Source: Streptomyces sp. NBC_00572
Lineage (GTDB): Bacteria > Actinomycetota > Actinomycetes > Streptomycetales > Streptomycetaceae
NCBI RefSeq assembly: GCF_026341815.1
Contig: NZ_JAPENX010000001.1
Location: forward strand, 5,208,001-5,272,000
Direction of reading: 5' to 3'
DNA length: 64,000 nt
The notes beneath the pieces are model-generated. The model ran no database searches, was not told the origin of the DNA, and was given only the letters and a program-made list of their open reading frames with translations. Shown here piece after piece: positions 7,012 through 15,142 of the stretch (within the stretch, counting starts at the first letter, position 1; every line of letters begins with the position of its first letter). The position numbers and the translations under genes are program-made.

Positions 7012-8331
7012 CTACGCCGACGGCGTCCCCTGCGCGTCCGTGCCCGTTCGGGGCGTCCTTACGGCCGGGGCGAGGGAGTGGGGGAGCAGGTCCGCCGGGC
7101 GTTCCGGGCGCAGGACCTGCACCGCCACCTCCTCGCGGAAGCGGTACGGGCGGTGCGCCAGGACCCCGGCCAGGTTCCGGCGCACCCGGGACATCTCGGC
7201 ACGTACGGTCACCGTGCGCGTACGGTCCCCGAAGACGTCGTCCGCCAGTTCCGCAGCCGTACGCCCGTCCCGGTGCATCGCCAGGACGTAGAGGAGTTCC
7301 GCGTGCCGGGGGCTCAGCTCCTGCTGCCAGCTGCCCGCGGCCCCCGAGACGGACACCGTCCAGCGGCGCGGCCGGCTCAGGTCGAGCACGACCCGGCTCG
7401 CCGCCGCCGTGCCCGGCTCGTCCGCCGGGGTCTCCTCCTCGACCCGCAGCAGCCAGCCGCCCGGCAGCGGTTCCACCGCGCAGACGCCGAGCGAGGGCAG
7501 CCACATGCGGCCGGACCGGAACGACTTCGGCAGCGTGATCCGGTCCACCGGCGCGAGCCCCGTCACCGCCGCCGTCCAGCCGTGGGCGTCCACCGCGATG
7601 GCCCGGCCGCCCACCCGGCACAGGATCGGCGCCGCCACCGCCCTCAGCCGTTCGACGGATCTGCGGTGCCGCTCCCGCATCTCGGCCTCGGCGAGCTGGG
7701 CCACCGAGCCGACCAGGGCCAGCATCGCCGGATGGAAGCTGGACGCGGGACCGCTCACGTCCAGGATGCCGAGCAGCCGCCGGTCGCGCGGGTCGTGCAC
7801 GGGCGCCGCGGCGCAGGTCCAGTTGTGGAGCGCCTGGACGTAGTGCTCGGCGGAGTGCACCTGGACCGCCCGGCCGAGGGTGAGGGCCGTGCCGACCGCG
7901 TTCGTGCCGGTGGTGTGCTCGGTCCAGGCCGCGCCCTCCTCCAGACAGATGCCGTTGGCCTGCCGCATCACCGCGAGGTTCCCCTGCCGCCACAGCACCC
8001 GGCCGTGCTCGTCGGTGACCACCATGATCTGGAGCGAGGTGTCGGCGATGCCGGCGAGGCCGCCGCTCAGCGTCTGCATGACCTCGGCGAGGAGCGTGCT
8101 CCTGCGCCGCTCCTCCAGCTCGTCCCGCTGGAGCAGCACGCTGTTCGTGCCCTGGTCGGGGTCGAGGCCGATCCGGGCCATTCGCTGCCAGGACGCGTCG
8201 ATCTCCGGGCGGGGTGCGATCGGCGGCGTACGGCCCGCCAGGGTCTCCTCGCGCACCCGGTGGAGCAGCCGGGTGGCCTGGGCGGCGTCCATGGCGGCGA
8301 GGCGCTTCATGTCGAGCTGAGTGTTATTCAT
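7012..8331 (-). CDS. GAF-domain transcriptional regulator
   Basis: A 439-aa regulator of the MimR/AcoR-like GAF group, without the sigma-54 AAA domain. Residues about 80-230 contain the GAF-type sensor (SLQIMVVTDEHGRVLWRQGN ... TGTNAVGTAL). The C-terminal region (ELLYVLAMHRDGRTAAELADDVFG...) looks like a winged-helix output domain. In Streptomyces such proteins often control aldehyde or alcohol oxidation genes, but none is next to it here. The start ATG (MNNTQLDMKRL) has GGGAGAGACC upstream. An inverted DNA element and direct repeats lie in its 5' region. Confidence 0.8.
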   Translation of the reverse strand: MNNTQLDMKRLAAMDAAQATRLLHRVREETLAGRTPPIAPRPEIDASWQRMARIGLDPDQGTNSVLLQRDELEERRRSTLLAEVMQTLSGGLAGIADTSLQIMVVTDEHGRVLWRQGNLAVMRQANGICLEEGAAWTEHTTGTNAVGTALTLGRAVQVHSAEHYVQALHNWTCAAAPVHDPRDRRLLGILDVSGPASSFHPAMLALVGSVAQLAEAEMRERHRRSVERLRAVAAPILCRVGGRAIAVDAHGWTAAVTGLAPVDRITLPKSFRSGRMWLPSLGVCAVEPLPGGWLLRVEEETPADEPGTAAASRVVLDLSRPRRWTVSVSGAAGSWQQELSPRHAELLYVLAMHRDGRTAAELADDVFGDRTRTVTVRAEMSRVRRNLAGVLAHRPYRFREEVAVQVLRPERPADLLPHSLAPAVRTPRTGTDAQGTPSA

Positions 8332-8448
8332 CGGTCTCTCCCAGCCACCCGGGGTGCTGTATCGGTTCTGCACGGGGGCAGATGTCCGGAGTGTCGGTGC
8401 CCATCGTGCCGTTCGGAACCGTCCGGCGAGACCCGGTTCGGGTAATCC

Positions 8449-8464
8449 TGCAACCCTTTGCAAC
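8449..8464. promoter_or_regulatory. Direct repeat TGCAAC-N4-TGCAAC upstream of the GAF regulator
   Basis: Two exact TGCAAC hexamers start 10 bp apart, one helical turn, 118 bp upstream of the GAF-regulator start. The spacing suits side-by-side protein binding, perhaps by the regulator itself. Confidence 0.35.
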
Positions 8465-8508
8465 TCTGTTCGGCGACCGGCCTCCTGGGTGAAGGTGGTG
8501 TGAGCGGC

Positions 8509-8538
8509 GGGTGGTGCCGTGTCGGCGCAGCACCACCC
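8509..8538 (-). terminator. Inverted repeat GGGTGGTGC / GCACCACCC
   Basis: A 9-bp perfect stem with a 12-nt loop, about 85 nt beyond the stop of the AidB-like gene. It is probably the second of two hairpins ending that transcript. Confidence 0.5.
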
Positions 8539-8546
8539 CCGCTTTT

Positions 8547-8588
8547 CCGCGCGTGCCGACCCCTGTGGTCCACCCCTGGCACGCGCGG
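8547..8588 (-). terminator. Inverted repeat CCGCGCGTGCC / GGCACGCGCGG
   Basis: An 11-bp perfect stem around a 20-nt loop, 34 nt downstream of the AidB-like stop codon. Confidence 0.55.
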
Positions 8589-8622
8589 CACAACTTCCCT
8601 TCGCACGGACGTACGGGGTCCC

Positions 8623-10281
8623 TCAGACCTCCACCCGGGCCCGCTCCACGAGCGCCCTCAGGTCCAGCGTGTGCGGCAGCGTCCCGAACGCCGAACCCCC
8701 GTCACCGCCCAGCCGCGACGCGCAGAACGCGTCCGCGACCTCCGGCGGCGCCCACCGCACGAGCAGCGCCCCCTGAAGGACCAGCGCGAGCCGTTCCGTC
8801 AGCCGCCGCGCCCGCGCCTCGATCCCCTCCAGGTCCGCCAGTTCGACGAGCAGCCCCCGGATCGCCCGGTCGAGCCGGTGGTCCGCGCCCCGGGCCGCCC
8901 CGACCTCCCGCAGAAGCGCGTCGAGCGCGGCGGGCTCGGTCCGCAAGGCCCGGACCACGTCCAGCGCCTGGATGTTCCCCGAGCCCTCCCAGACCGAGTT
9001 GAGCGGCGACTCCCGCAGCAGCCGCGGCATCCCCGACTCCTCCACGTACCCGTTGCCGCCCAGGCACTCCAGGGCCTCCGCCACCATCGGCGTGCACCGC
9101 TTCGTGACCCAGTACTTCGCCGCGGGGACGGCGATACGCAGGAAGGCGCGCTCCTGTTCCGCGTGGCCGGTGCCGTCGGTTTCGCCGACGTCGTAGGCCG
9201 CCGCCAGACGCAGTCCGAGTACCGTCGCCGCCTCCGACTCCAGGGCCAGATCGGCGAGTACGTTCCGCATCAGCGGCTTCTCGATCAGCGGTCCGCCGAA
9301 GGCCTCGCGGTACGCGCAGTGGTGCACGGCCTGCGCCACCGCCTGCCGCATCAGCGACGCCGAACCGAGGACACAGTCGAGACGGGTCGCCGCCACCATG
9401 CCCATGATCGTGCGGAGCCCGCGCCCCTCCTCGCCGACCCGGCGCGCCCACGTCGTCCCGTCGAACTCGACCTCGGCGGAGGCGTTCGAACGGTTGCCCA
9501 GCTTGTCCTTCAGCCGCTGGAGCGCGAAGGCGTTCCGCGAACCGTCCGCGAGCACCCGGGGCACCAGGAAGCAGGTGAGCCCCGCCGGAGCCTGCGCGAG
9601 GACCAGGAACGCGTCCGACATCGGCGCCGAACAGAACCACTTGTGCCCCGTCAGGACGTACTCCCCGTCGGCCGCGAGGGGATGCGCCTCCGTGGTGTTC
9701 GCCCGGACGTCGCTGCCGCCCTGCTTCTCCGTCATGGCCATCCCGAGCAGGACGCCCGCCTTCTCCGCGACCGGGCGCAGCTCCTGCTCGTACACGTGCG
9801 AGGTCGCCGCCGGCTCCCAGACCTCCGCCAGCTCCGGCTCGGCGCGCAGCGCGGGCACCGCGGCGTGCGTCATCGACAACGGGCAGCCGTGCCCCGCCTC
9901 CGCCTGTGACACCACCAGGAACCCGGCGGCCCGCCGCACATGACCGCCGGGACGGCCCCACGCGTCCGTCAGCCCGGCCCCCACCGACTTGCCGAGGAGC
10001 CGGTGCCAGGCCGCATCGAAGTCGACCTCGTCGATCCGGTGGCCGTACCGGTCATGGGTCCGTAGCCGCGGCGGGTTCGCGTTCGCCCGCGCGCCCCACT
10101 CCTGGACCTGTGCCGAACCGGTCGCCCGGCCGAGGACGACGAGATCCTCGCGGGCCTCCGCCAGGAGCTCCGGCGCGAGGTGCCGTTCGACCGCCTCGGC
10201 CAGTGCGAGGTCGCTCGTGAAGACGTCGTACCCCACCAGGGGCGGAGCCTGGTTGGTCACGGTGTGGGTGGTCGCTGCCAT
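8623..10281 (-). CDS. AidB-like acyl-CoA dehydrogenase family flavoprotein
   Basis: A 552-aa protein of the acyl-CoA dehydrogenase fold in the AidB subgroup (E. coli AidB is about 540 aa). The N-terminal NQAPPLVGYDVFTSDLALAEAV and the motifs MTEKQGGSDVRAN, YVLTGHKWFCSAPMSDAF, CLGGNGYVEESG and RESPLNSVWEGSGNIQALDV are typical of it. AidB binds FAD and DNA and belongs to the alkylation response. An Ada-AlkA gene lies 5 kb away but is not adjacent. The start (MAATTHTVTNQAP) is preceded by TACCGT and 6 nt, suggesting a leaderless mRNA. The gene is divergent from yihY with only 17 nt between start codons. Confidence 0.88.
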   Translation of the reverse strand: MAATTHTVTNQAPPLVGYDVFTSDLALAEAVERHLAPELLAEAREDLVVLGRATGSAQVQEWGARANANPPRLRTHDRYGHRIDEVDFDAAWHRLLGKSVGAGLTDAWGRPGGHVRRAAGFLVVSQAEAGHGCPLSMTHAAVPALRAEPELAEVWEPAATSHVYEQELRPVAEKAGVLLGMAMTEKQGGSDVRANTTEAHPLAADGEYVLTGHKWFCSAPMSDAFLVLAQAPAGLTCFLVPRVLADGSRNAFALQRLKDKLGNRSNASAEVEFDGTTWARRVGEEGRGLRTIMGMVAATRLDCVLGSASLMRQAVAQAVHHCAYREAFGGPLIEKPLMRNVLADLALESEAATVLGLRLAAAYDVGETDGTGHAEQERAFLRIAVPAAKYWVTKRCTPMVAEALECLGGNGYVEESGMPRLLRESPLNSVWEGSGNIQALDVVRALRTEPAALDALLREVGAARGADHRLDRAIRGLLVELADLEGIEARARRLTERLALVLQGALLVRWAPPEVADAFCASRLGGDGGSAFGTLPHTLDLRALVERARVEV

Positions 10282-10285
10282 GCCG

Positions 10286-10293
10286 ATACGGTA
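10286..10293. promoter_or_regulatory. Overlapping bidirectional -10 element between divergent leaderless genes
   Basis: The heptamer TACGGTA carries TACGGT on the plus strand (6 nt before the yihY GTG) and TACCGT on the minus strand (6 nt before the aidB-like ATG). Both fit a TANNNT -10 with transcription starting at or next to the start codon. Only 17 bp separate the two genes, so the -35 regions and any operators must lie in coding sequence. Confidence 0.5.
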
Positions 10294-10298
10294 AGCAG

Positions 10299-11423
10299 GT
10301 GCAGGCAGCAAGCGAAACACCCGAACGGCCCGAGCGGCGGCCCTGGAGCAGGCTCCACCGCGCGCGCGTCCTCTACCGCAACGTCTCGAAGCGGAAGATG
10401 GTCTGGCTGCTCCTCAAGGACACCGTCAACTCGTGCATCGAGTACCGGATCCTCGGCCTGGCCGCCGAGGCGGCGTTCTTCACCCTGCTGTCGCTGCCGC
10501 CGCTGCTCCTCGGCCTGATCGCCCTCCTCGGCTACGCCGACGACTGGACGAACACGGACACCGTCGCGAGCATCGAGGAGAACATCCTCCGCGCTGCCGG
10601 AACGGTCCTCTCCGACCGCGGGGTCCGCGACATCGCCAAACCGCTCCTGGACGACGTGACCCAGGGCAAACGTCCCGAACTCGTCTCCCTCGGTTTCGCC
10701 ATCGCCCTCTGGTCCGGCTCGCGCGCGGTGAACGTCTTCATCGACACCATCACCGTCATGTACGGACTCGACGGCCACCGCGGCATCGTGAAGACCCGGC
10801 TCCTGGCCTTTCTGCTCTACATCGTGGCCCTGATCATCGGCGCCGTCGTGTTGCCGCTCGCGGTCGTCGGCCCCGACCGGGTCGTCGAACTCGTCCCCTG
10901 GGGCACGGAGGTCGTCTCCGTCCTCTACTGGCCGGCCGTCACCCTGCTCTCCGTCGCCTTCCTCACCACGCTCTACCACGTGTCCGTGCCCGTCAGATCG
11001 CCGTGGATCGAGGACATTCCCGGTGCCCTCGTCGCGCTCGGGATGTGGGTGCTCGGCAGTTTCCTGCTGCGCATCTACCTCACCAGCCAGGTCGAGGGAC
11101 CGACGATCTACGGCTCCCTCGCCGCCCCCATCGCCGTCCTCCTCTGGATCGGCATCTCGGCCTTCGCCGTCCTCGTCGGCGCCGCCGTGAACGCCGCCAT
11201 CGACCGCGTCTGGCCCTCCGTCGCCACGGCTGCGGCCCGCGAGGCCAACGAGCGGGCCCGCGCCGTCCAGGCGGCGGAACTCGTCGCACGCGTGCGTGCC
11301 GAGGCGGACGACGTCGACGAGGACGACCCGGACATGCCCTCCGAGTTCCCCGAACGCTGGTCCAGGTTCCTGCCCCCGGACGACGTGAAGGCCCGCCTCC
11401 ACTCCGGCTGGGAGAAGGACTGA
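10299..11423 (+). CDS. YihY/BrkB family inner-membrane protein
   Basis: A 374-aa protein with about six transmembrane segments between residues 40 and 305 (AAFFTLLSLPPLLLGLIALL, LLAFLLYIVALIIGAVVLPL and others). Family motifs SRAVNVFIDTITVMYGL and GPTIYGSLAAPIAVLLWIGISAFAVLVGAAVNAAI are present. The C-terminal 65 residues are charged and cytoplasmic. The name BrkB is historical; it is not an RNase, and the function is unsettled (transport or envelope). The GTG start is probably leaderless. Confidence 0.85.
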   Translation: MQAASETPERPERRPWSRLHRARVLYRNVSKRKMVWLLLKDTVNSCIEYRILGLAAEAAFFTLLSLPPLLLGLIALLGYADDWTNTDTVASIEENILRAAGTVLSDRGVRDIAKPLLDDVTQGKRPELVSLGFAIALWSGSRAVNVFIDTITVMYGLDGHRGIVKTRLLAFLLYIVALIIGAVVLPLAVVGPDRVVELVPWGTEVVSVLYWPAVTLLSVAFLTTLYHVSVPVRSPWIEDIPGALVALGMWVLGSFLLRIYLTSQVEGPTIYGSLAAPIAVLLWIGISAFAVLVGAAVNAAIDRVWPSVATAAAREANERARAVQAAELVARVRAEADDVDEDDPDMPSEFPERWSRFLPPDDVKARLHSGWEKD

Positions 11424-11450
11424 CCGATCGGCGGGGCTTATTTTTGAGGT

Positions 11451-12215
11451 GTGTACGAGGAGCGCCCCGCCCTGCTCGACGGAGCCGTCCTGTGGACCCG
11501 GACCGCCGGCCCCGCCCTCCCCGCCGGTTCCGCCGCGGGGGTCTCCCGGCCCGTCCTGCCCGACGGCTGCATGGACCTGATCTGGGCCGACGGACACCTC
11601 CTCGTCGCCGGACCCGACACACACGCGTACGTACCGGCGGAGACCGCCGAGCGGTACGCCGGGATCCGCTTCGCGCCCGGTGACGCCCCCGGCTTCTTCG
11701 GCGTACCGGCCCATGAACTCCGCGACCGGCGGGTCGCCCTCGGCACCCTGTGGGCCGAGGCCGAGGCGCGACGGCTCGGCGAGCGGATCACGGCGGCCCC
11801 CGACCCGGCCGCCGCCCTGGACACACTCGTACGCCGCCGGGCCGCCGACGCCCCCGCTCCCGATCCGCTGCTCCGGGCCGTCGTGGCTCGTCTCGCGGCG
11901 GGCCGGGCGGTCGCCGAGACGGCCGACGCGGTCGGCCTCGGCGCCCGGCAGCTGCACCGGCGCTCCCTGGACGCCTTCGGCTACGGCCCCAAGACGCTCG
12001 CCCGCGTCCTCCGGCTCCAGCGCGCCCTGGCCCTGGTCCTGGCCGGGGTGCCGTACGCGGAGGCCGCCGTACGCGCGGGCTGCGCCGACCAGGCCCATCT
12101 GGCCCGCGAGACCAGGGCGCTGGCCGGGATGACGCTCGGTGCCTACGTGGCGTCCGCGGCGGAGTCGGCGAACAGGGAGACGCCCGAACCGTCCGGGTCG
12201 AGGACCACGGCGTAG
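11451..12215 (+). CDS. AraC-family regulator with a DUF6597-like N-terminal domain
   Basis: A 254-aa protein. Residues 1-110 resemble the DUF6597 ligand-binding region (RPVLPDGCMDLIWADGHLLVAGPDTHA); residues 150-240 form the AraC double helix-turn-helix (ETADAVGLGARQLHRRSLDAFGYGPKTLARVLRLQRAL). Proteins of this group often regulate a neighbouring VOC gene, and here such a gene is convergent and overlaps its last 73 bp. The GTG is 6 nt after TATTTT (11439-11444), so the mRNA is probably leaderless, although GAGGT could serve as a very close ribosome site. Confidence 0.85.
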   Translation: MYEERPALLDGAVLWTRTAGPALPAGSAAGVSRPVLPDGCMDLIWADGHLLVAGPDTHAYVPAETAERYAGIRFAPGDAPGFFGVPAHELRDRRVALGTLWAEAEARRLGERITAAPDPAAALDTLVRRRAADAPAPDPLLRAVVARLAAGRAVAETADAVGLGARQLHRRSLDAFGYGPKTLARVLRLQRALALVLAGVPYAEAAVRAGCADQAHLARETRALAGMTLGAYVASAAESANRETPEPSGSRTTA

Positions 12216-12583
12216 CGCTGGCCCCAGAAGGCGTCCCAGGGCTTCAGGTGCCCCCGGTACCCGGCCGCGACCAGCTCCTCGTACACCGCGTCCACGGCCC
12301 CCGGCGAACCGCAGCGGAAGGCGAGCTCGATCCGGTTCCCGCCCTCGGGCCGCCGCCACTCGGGGTCGAAGGAGCGCACGACGTCCTCGGTGTCCCAGGC
12401 GATCCGCAGTCCGCCGGGCAGCGTTGCCTCCACGTGCGGGGCGGAGTCGGCGCCGTCCGGGATCTCCAGACCGAGACGGCGGTAGAACGCGAGCGAGGCG
12501 GCCATGTCCGAGACGACGAGGCCGATCAGGTCGAGGCGGGGCGAGGCGTTCAGGGGTGAGGCGTTCAGCGGTGAGGTGTTCAT
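12143..12583 (-). CDS. VOC superfamily (glyoxalase/bleomycin-resistance-like) protein
   Basis: A 146-aa protein with two beta-alpha-beta-beta-beta units: LIGLVVSDMAASLAFYRRLGLEIP at the start and GHLKPWDAFWGQRYAVVLDPDGSGVSLFA at the end. The substrate is unknown. The N-terminus contains a duplicated SPLNA unit encoded by a 15-bp tandem repeat (about 12549-12580). The ATG is 6 nt after TACCGT on the coding strand, another leaderless signature. The 3' end overlaps the convergent AraC gene by 73 bp, which is a strong hint of linked function or of antisense interference. Confidence 0.85.
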   Translation of the reverse strand: MNTSPLNASPLNASPRLDLIGLVVSDMAASLAFYRRLGLEIPDGADSAPHVEATLPGGLRIAWDTEDVVRSFDPEWRRPEGGNRIELAFRCGSPGAVDAVYEELVAAGYRGHLKPWDAFWGQRYAVVLDPDGSGVSLFADSAADAT

Positions 12584-12691
12584 ACGGGCACGGTAGGCAC
12601 GGTGCCGCCGGCCGGTCTTGTACGAATCGGACGCGGCACAGGGCGGCACCCGGCCCGCCGTACCGTCGGACCCTCGGGCTACGGTCGGCCC

Positions 12692-13702
12692 ATGAGCACG
12701 CGCGCGTACGGACGGACCTCCTGGCCCTGGGCCGCGGCGGCCGTCCTGCTGTTCTGGCAGACCTGGTACCTGCTCCACGTGTACGCCACCGAGCGCTCGG
12801 GCGTCCGCTGGACCTGCGACTCGGAGGGGTGCGGCACGAACCAGCTCGCGGGCGGTGCGCTGTTCCTCGCGGCGCCCTCGGCGGTGGGCGCGGCCCTGCT
12901 CGCGGCCCCGTTCCTGGGCGGCCCCGCCGGGACCGGTCTCGCCCTGCTCCTCGCCTCCTTCGGGCTCTTCGTGGGCCGGGAGGACGACCACGCGGTCCTC
13001 GCCGCCCACGGACTGGCCGGGCTCGGTGCCGTTCTGGTCGTGGCCGGAGCGGCACGGGCCGTGCGGCGCCGGGGCTCGTCGGAGCCCGCCCCCGTTCCCG
13101 TCGAGGCGGGCGGCCGCCTCCCCGCGCACGTCCTCCTGCGGCTGCTCGCCGCTCCCGCCACCCTGCTGGTGGCCGTCCCCGGCACCGTCGCGGTCACCGC
13201 GCTCGTGCACGGGGCGCTGGACGGACCGCGCTGGGTGATGATGCTCGGCCTGAACGCCACCGTCGGCCTGCTGATCCCGCTCGGCCTCGCCAGGCTGCGG
13301 CACCGGCCGGGCGTGGCGAGCGGCCCCGTCCCCGAGCGGAGCGCCGCCCACGCGCCCGCGCGGCTCCACTCCCTCACCAGCCGGGGCACCGCCTTCGTGT
13401 TCGACCTGACCGTCGAGCCGGACGGGGGAGCCCCGTACCGGATCGAGGTCGAGCACCCCCTCGACCTCCAGGACGCCCGCACCCACCGTGCGGCCGTGGT
13501 CCGGCACGACCCGCGCCGTCCCTGGCGGGTCGACCTCCCGCAGCACCCTCCGGCCGCCGTCCTGACCCGGGCCCGGGCCGCCGCCCGCGCGGAGGACCTC
13601 CCGCCGGCTCCCCGACTCCGCACCCCGGCCCCCGGGGCCCCGGCCGTGGTGCTCACCGCCCTGTTCACGGCGGCGCTGGTGACCCTGCTCGCGATGGCCT
13701 GA
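12692..13702 (+). CDS. Unknown multi-pass membrane protein
   Basis: A 336-aa protein with hydrophobic segments at about 12-30, 55-75, 80-95, 105-125, 150-180, 188-205 and at the C-terminus (VVLTALFTAALVTLLAMA). Between the last two is a soluble domain (FVFDLTVEPDGGAPYRIEVEHPLDLQDARTHRAAVVRHDPRRPWRVDL) that resembles the beta-rich domain of DUF3592-like proteins. An extracytoplasmic CDSEGC pair may form a disulfide. No function can be assigned. TACGGT lies 6 nt before the ATG. Confidence 0.7.
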   Translation: MSTRAYGRTSWPWAAAAVLLFWQTWYLLHVYATERSGVRWTCDSEGCGTNQLAGGALFLAAPSAVGAALLAAPFLGGPAGTGLALLLASFGLFVGREDDHAVLAAHGLAGLGAVLVVAGAARAVRRRGSSEPAPVPVEAGGRLPAHVLLRLLAAPATLLVAVPGTVAVTALVHGALDGPRWVMMLGLNATVGLLIPLGLARLRHRPGVASGPVPERSAAHAPARLHSLTSRGTAFVFDLTVEPDGGAPYRIEVEHPLDLQDARTHRAAVVRHDPRRPWRVDLPQHPPAAVLTRARAAARAEDLPPAPRLRTPAPGAPAVVLTALFTAALVTLLAMA

Positions 13703-13734
13703 AAAAACCCGTGGCGCGCGTCGGGCGGTCCGGC

Positions 13735-13740
13735 TACGGT
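13735..13740 (+). promoter_or_regulatory. Candidate -10 (TACGGT) for the 23-aa ORF / rsgA transcript
   Basis: TACGGT lies 63 nt upstream of the small ORF. No start codon follows at leaderless distance, so this transcript should carry an A-rich 5' leader of about 55 nt. Confidence 0.35.
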
Positions 13741-13803
13741 GTTCCTCGTACAAGATCGCGAAGAGATCACGCGAACGAAGAAAGACAACAGGAGGTGTGA
13801 CCG

Positions 13804-13875
13804 ATGGCTGTCATCACGACGGGCCTTGCCCTCACGCAGAAGTTCATCCACACCACCTCCGTGGCCACCGGCTGA
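13804..13875 (+). CDS. 23-aa ORF with an ideal ribosome site, upstream of rsgA
   Basis: MAVITTGLALTQ...TSVATG. It is preceded by AGGAGGT at 8 nt spacing, one of the best Shine-Dalgarno sequences in the window, in an unusually A-rich leader. The product is Thr-rich and mildly hydrophobic with no cysteine or stalling motif I recognise. It ends 48 nt before the TTG start of rsgA. It could be a leader ORF that sets ribosome traffic over the rsgA hairpin, or a stand-alone small protein. Confidence 0.5.
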   Translation: MAVITTGLALTQKFIHTTSVATG

Positions 13876-13897
13876 CCTCACCGTTCCACCCAGTGCC

Positions 13898-13922
13898 GGG
13901 GCCACCCCTGTGAAGGGTCCCC
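13898..13922 (+). promoter_or_regulatory. Hairpin over the rsgA ribosome-binding site
   Basis: GGGG-CC-ACCC pairs with GGGT-CCCC (8 bp with a 2-nt bulge). The stem and loop contain GAAGGG (13912-13917), the only plausible ribosome site for the TTG start at 13924. The structure would limit rsgA initiation unless opened by upstream ribosomes. Confidence 0.4.
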
Positions 13923-13923
13923 C

Positions 13924-15045
13924 TTGTCTTTCCCGCTTTCCGAGCGTTCTTCTTTCATCTCTTCCTCCTCCCTGCTCGACGCCCACGGCTGGGACGCCGG
14001 CTGGGCCGCCGACTTCGCCCCGTACGCCGCCCAGGGACTCGTCCCCGGCCGAGTGATCCGGGTCGACCGCGGGCAGTGCGACATCGCCACCGCCGACGGG
14101 ATCGTGCGCGCCGACACGGCGTTCGTGACCCCGCACGACCCGCTCCGGGTCATCTGCACCGGCGACTGGGCCGCCGTCGACGCCGATGGCGTCAGCGACC
14201 CGCGCTACGTACGGGCGTGCCTGCCGCGCCGTACGGCCTTCGCGCGCTCCACCTCCTCAAAGCGGTCCGAGGGACAGATCCTCGCGGCCAACGTCGACCA
14301 CGCCGTCATCACCGTCTCGCTCGCCGTCGAGCTCGACCTCGGCCGGATCGAGCGCTTCCTCGCCCTCGCCTGGGAGTCCGGCGCCCAGCCCACCGTGGTC
14401 CTCAGCAAGGCGGACCTCGTGCCCGACCCGGTCGGGCTCTCCTACCTCGTCGAGGACGTCGAGACGGTCGCCCCCGGCGTCCAGGTGGTGCCCCTCAGCT
14501 CGACCACGGGCGAGGGACTCGACGTGCTGTCCGCGGTGGTCGCGGGCGGTACGACCGTGCTGCTCGGCGTCTCCGGCGCCGGGAAGTCGACCCTCGCCAA
14601 CGCCCTCGTCGGCGAGGACGTCATGGACGTCCAGGCCGCCCGTGACATCGACGGCAAGGGCCGCCACACCACGACCACCCGCAACCTCTTCGTCCTGCCG
14701 GGCGGGGGCGTCCTCATCGACACCCCCGGGCTGCGCGGAGTCGGGCTCTGGGACGCCGAGACAGGCGTCGGCCAGGTCTTCTCGGAGATCGAGGAGCTGG
14801 CCGGGAACTGCCGCTTCCACGACTGCGCCCACGAGGCGGAGCCGGGCTGCGCGGTGACGGCGGCGATCGAGGACGGCTCGCTGCCGGTGCGCCGCCTGGA
14901 GAGCTACCGCAAGCTGATCCGCGAGAACCAGCGGCTCGTGGCCAAGACCGACGCCCGCGTGCGCACCGAGATCCTCAAGGACTGGAAGCGCAAGGGCGCC
15001 GAGGGCCGCCGGGCCATGGAGCTGAAGCGCGGCCACGTCCGGTAA
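13924..15045 (+). CDS. rsgA: Ribosome small subunit-dependent GTPase RsgA (circularly permuted)
   Basis: A 373-aa GTPase with the permuted motif order of the YjeQ/RsgA family: G4 SKAD at 161-164, P-loop GVSGAGKST at 215-223, G3 DTPGLRG later, then a C-terminal zinc finger CRFHDCAHEAEPGC. An OB-fold lies at the N-terminus. RsgA helps late 30S maturation. Streptomyces usually also carry an rsgA near aroA, so this may be a paralogue (inference). The start is a TTG with a weak ribosome site sequestered in a hairpin. Confidence 0.92.
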   Translation: MSFPLSERSSFISSSSLLDAHGWDAGWAADFAPYAAQGLVPGRVIRVDRGQCDIATADGIVRADTAFVTPHDPLRVICTGDWAAVDADGVSDPRYVRACLPRRTAFARSTSSKRSEGQILAANVDHAVITVSLAVELDLGRIERFLALAWESGAQPTVVLSKADLVPDPVGLSYLVEDVETVAPGVQVVPLSSTTGEGLDVLSAVVAGGTTVLLGVSGAGKSTLANALVGEDVMDVQAARDIDGKGRHTTTTRNLFVLPGGGVLIDTPGLRGVGLWDAETGVGQVFSEIEELAGNCRFHDCAHEAEPGCAVTAAIEDGSLPVRRLESYRKLIRENQRLVAKTDARVRTEILKDWKRKGAEGRRAMELKRGHVR

Positions 15046-15142
15046 CGGGCCCGCGGGGGAGGGGCGACCCTCCCCCGACCCTCGCAGCGCCGTGTCCGAA
15101 AACCGCGAGCCGGGTGTCGTCGGGCGTCGCACACTGGGAGAC

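Noticed and set aside
10257..13055. A 932-codon minus-strand frame across yihY, AraC and VOC
   Set aside because: It crosses several well-supported genes and reads as Arg/Gly/Pro low complexity.
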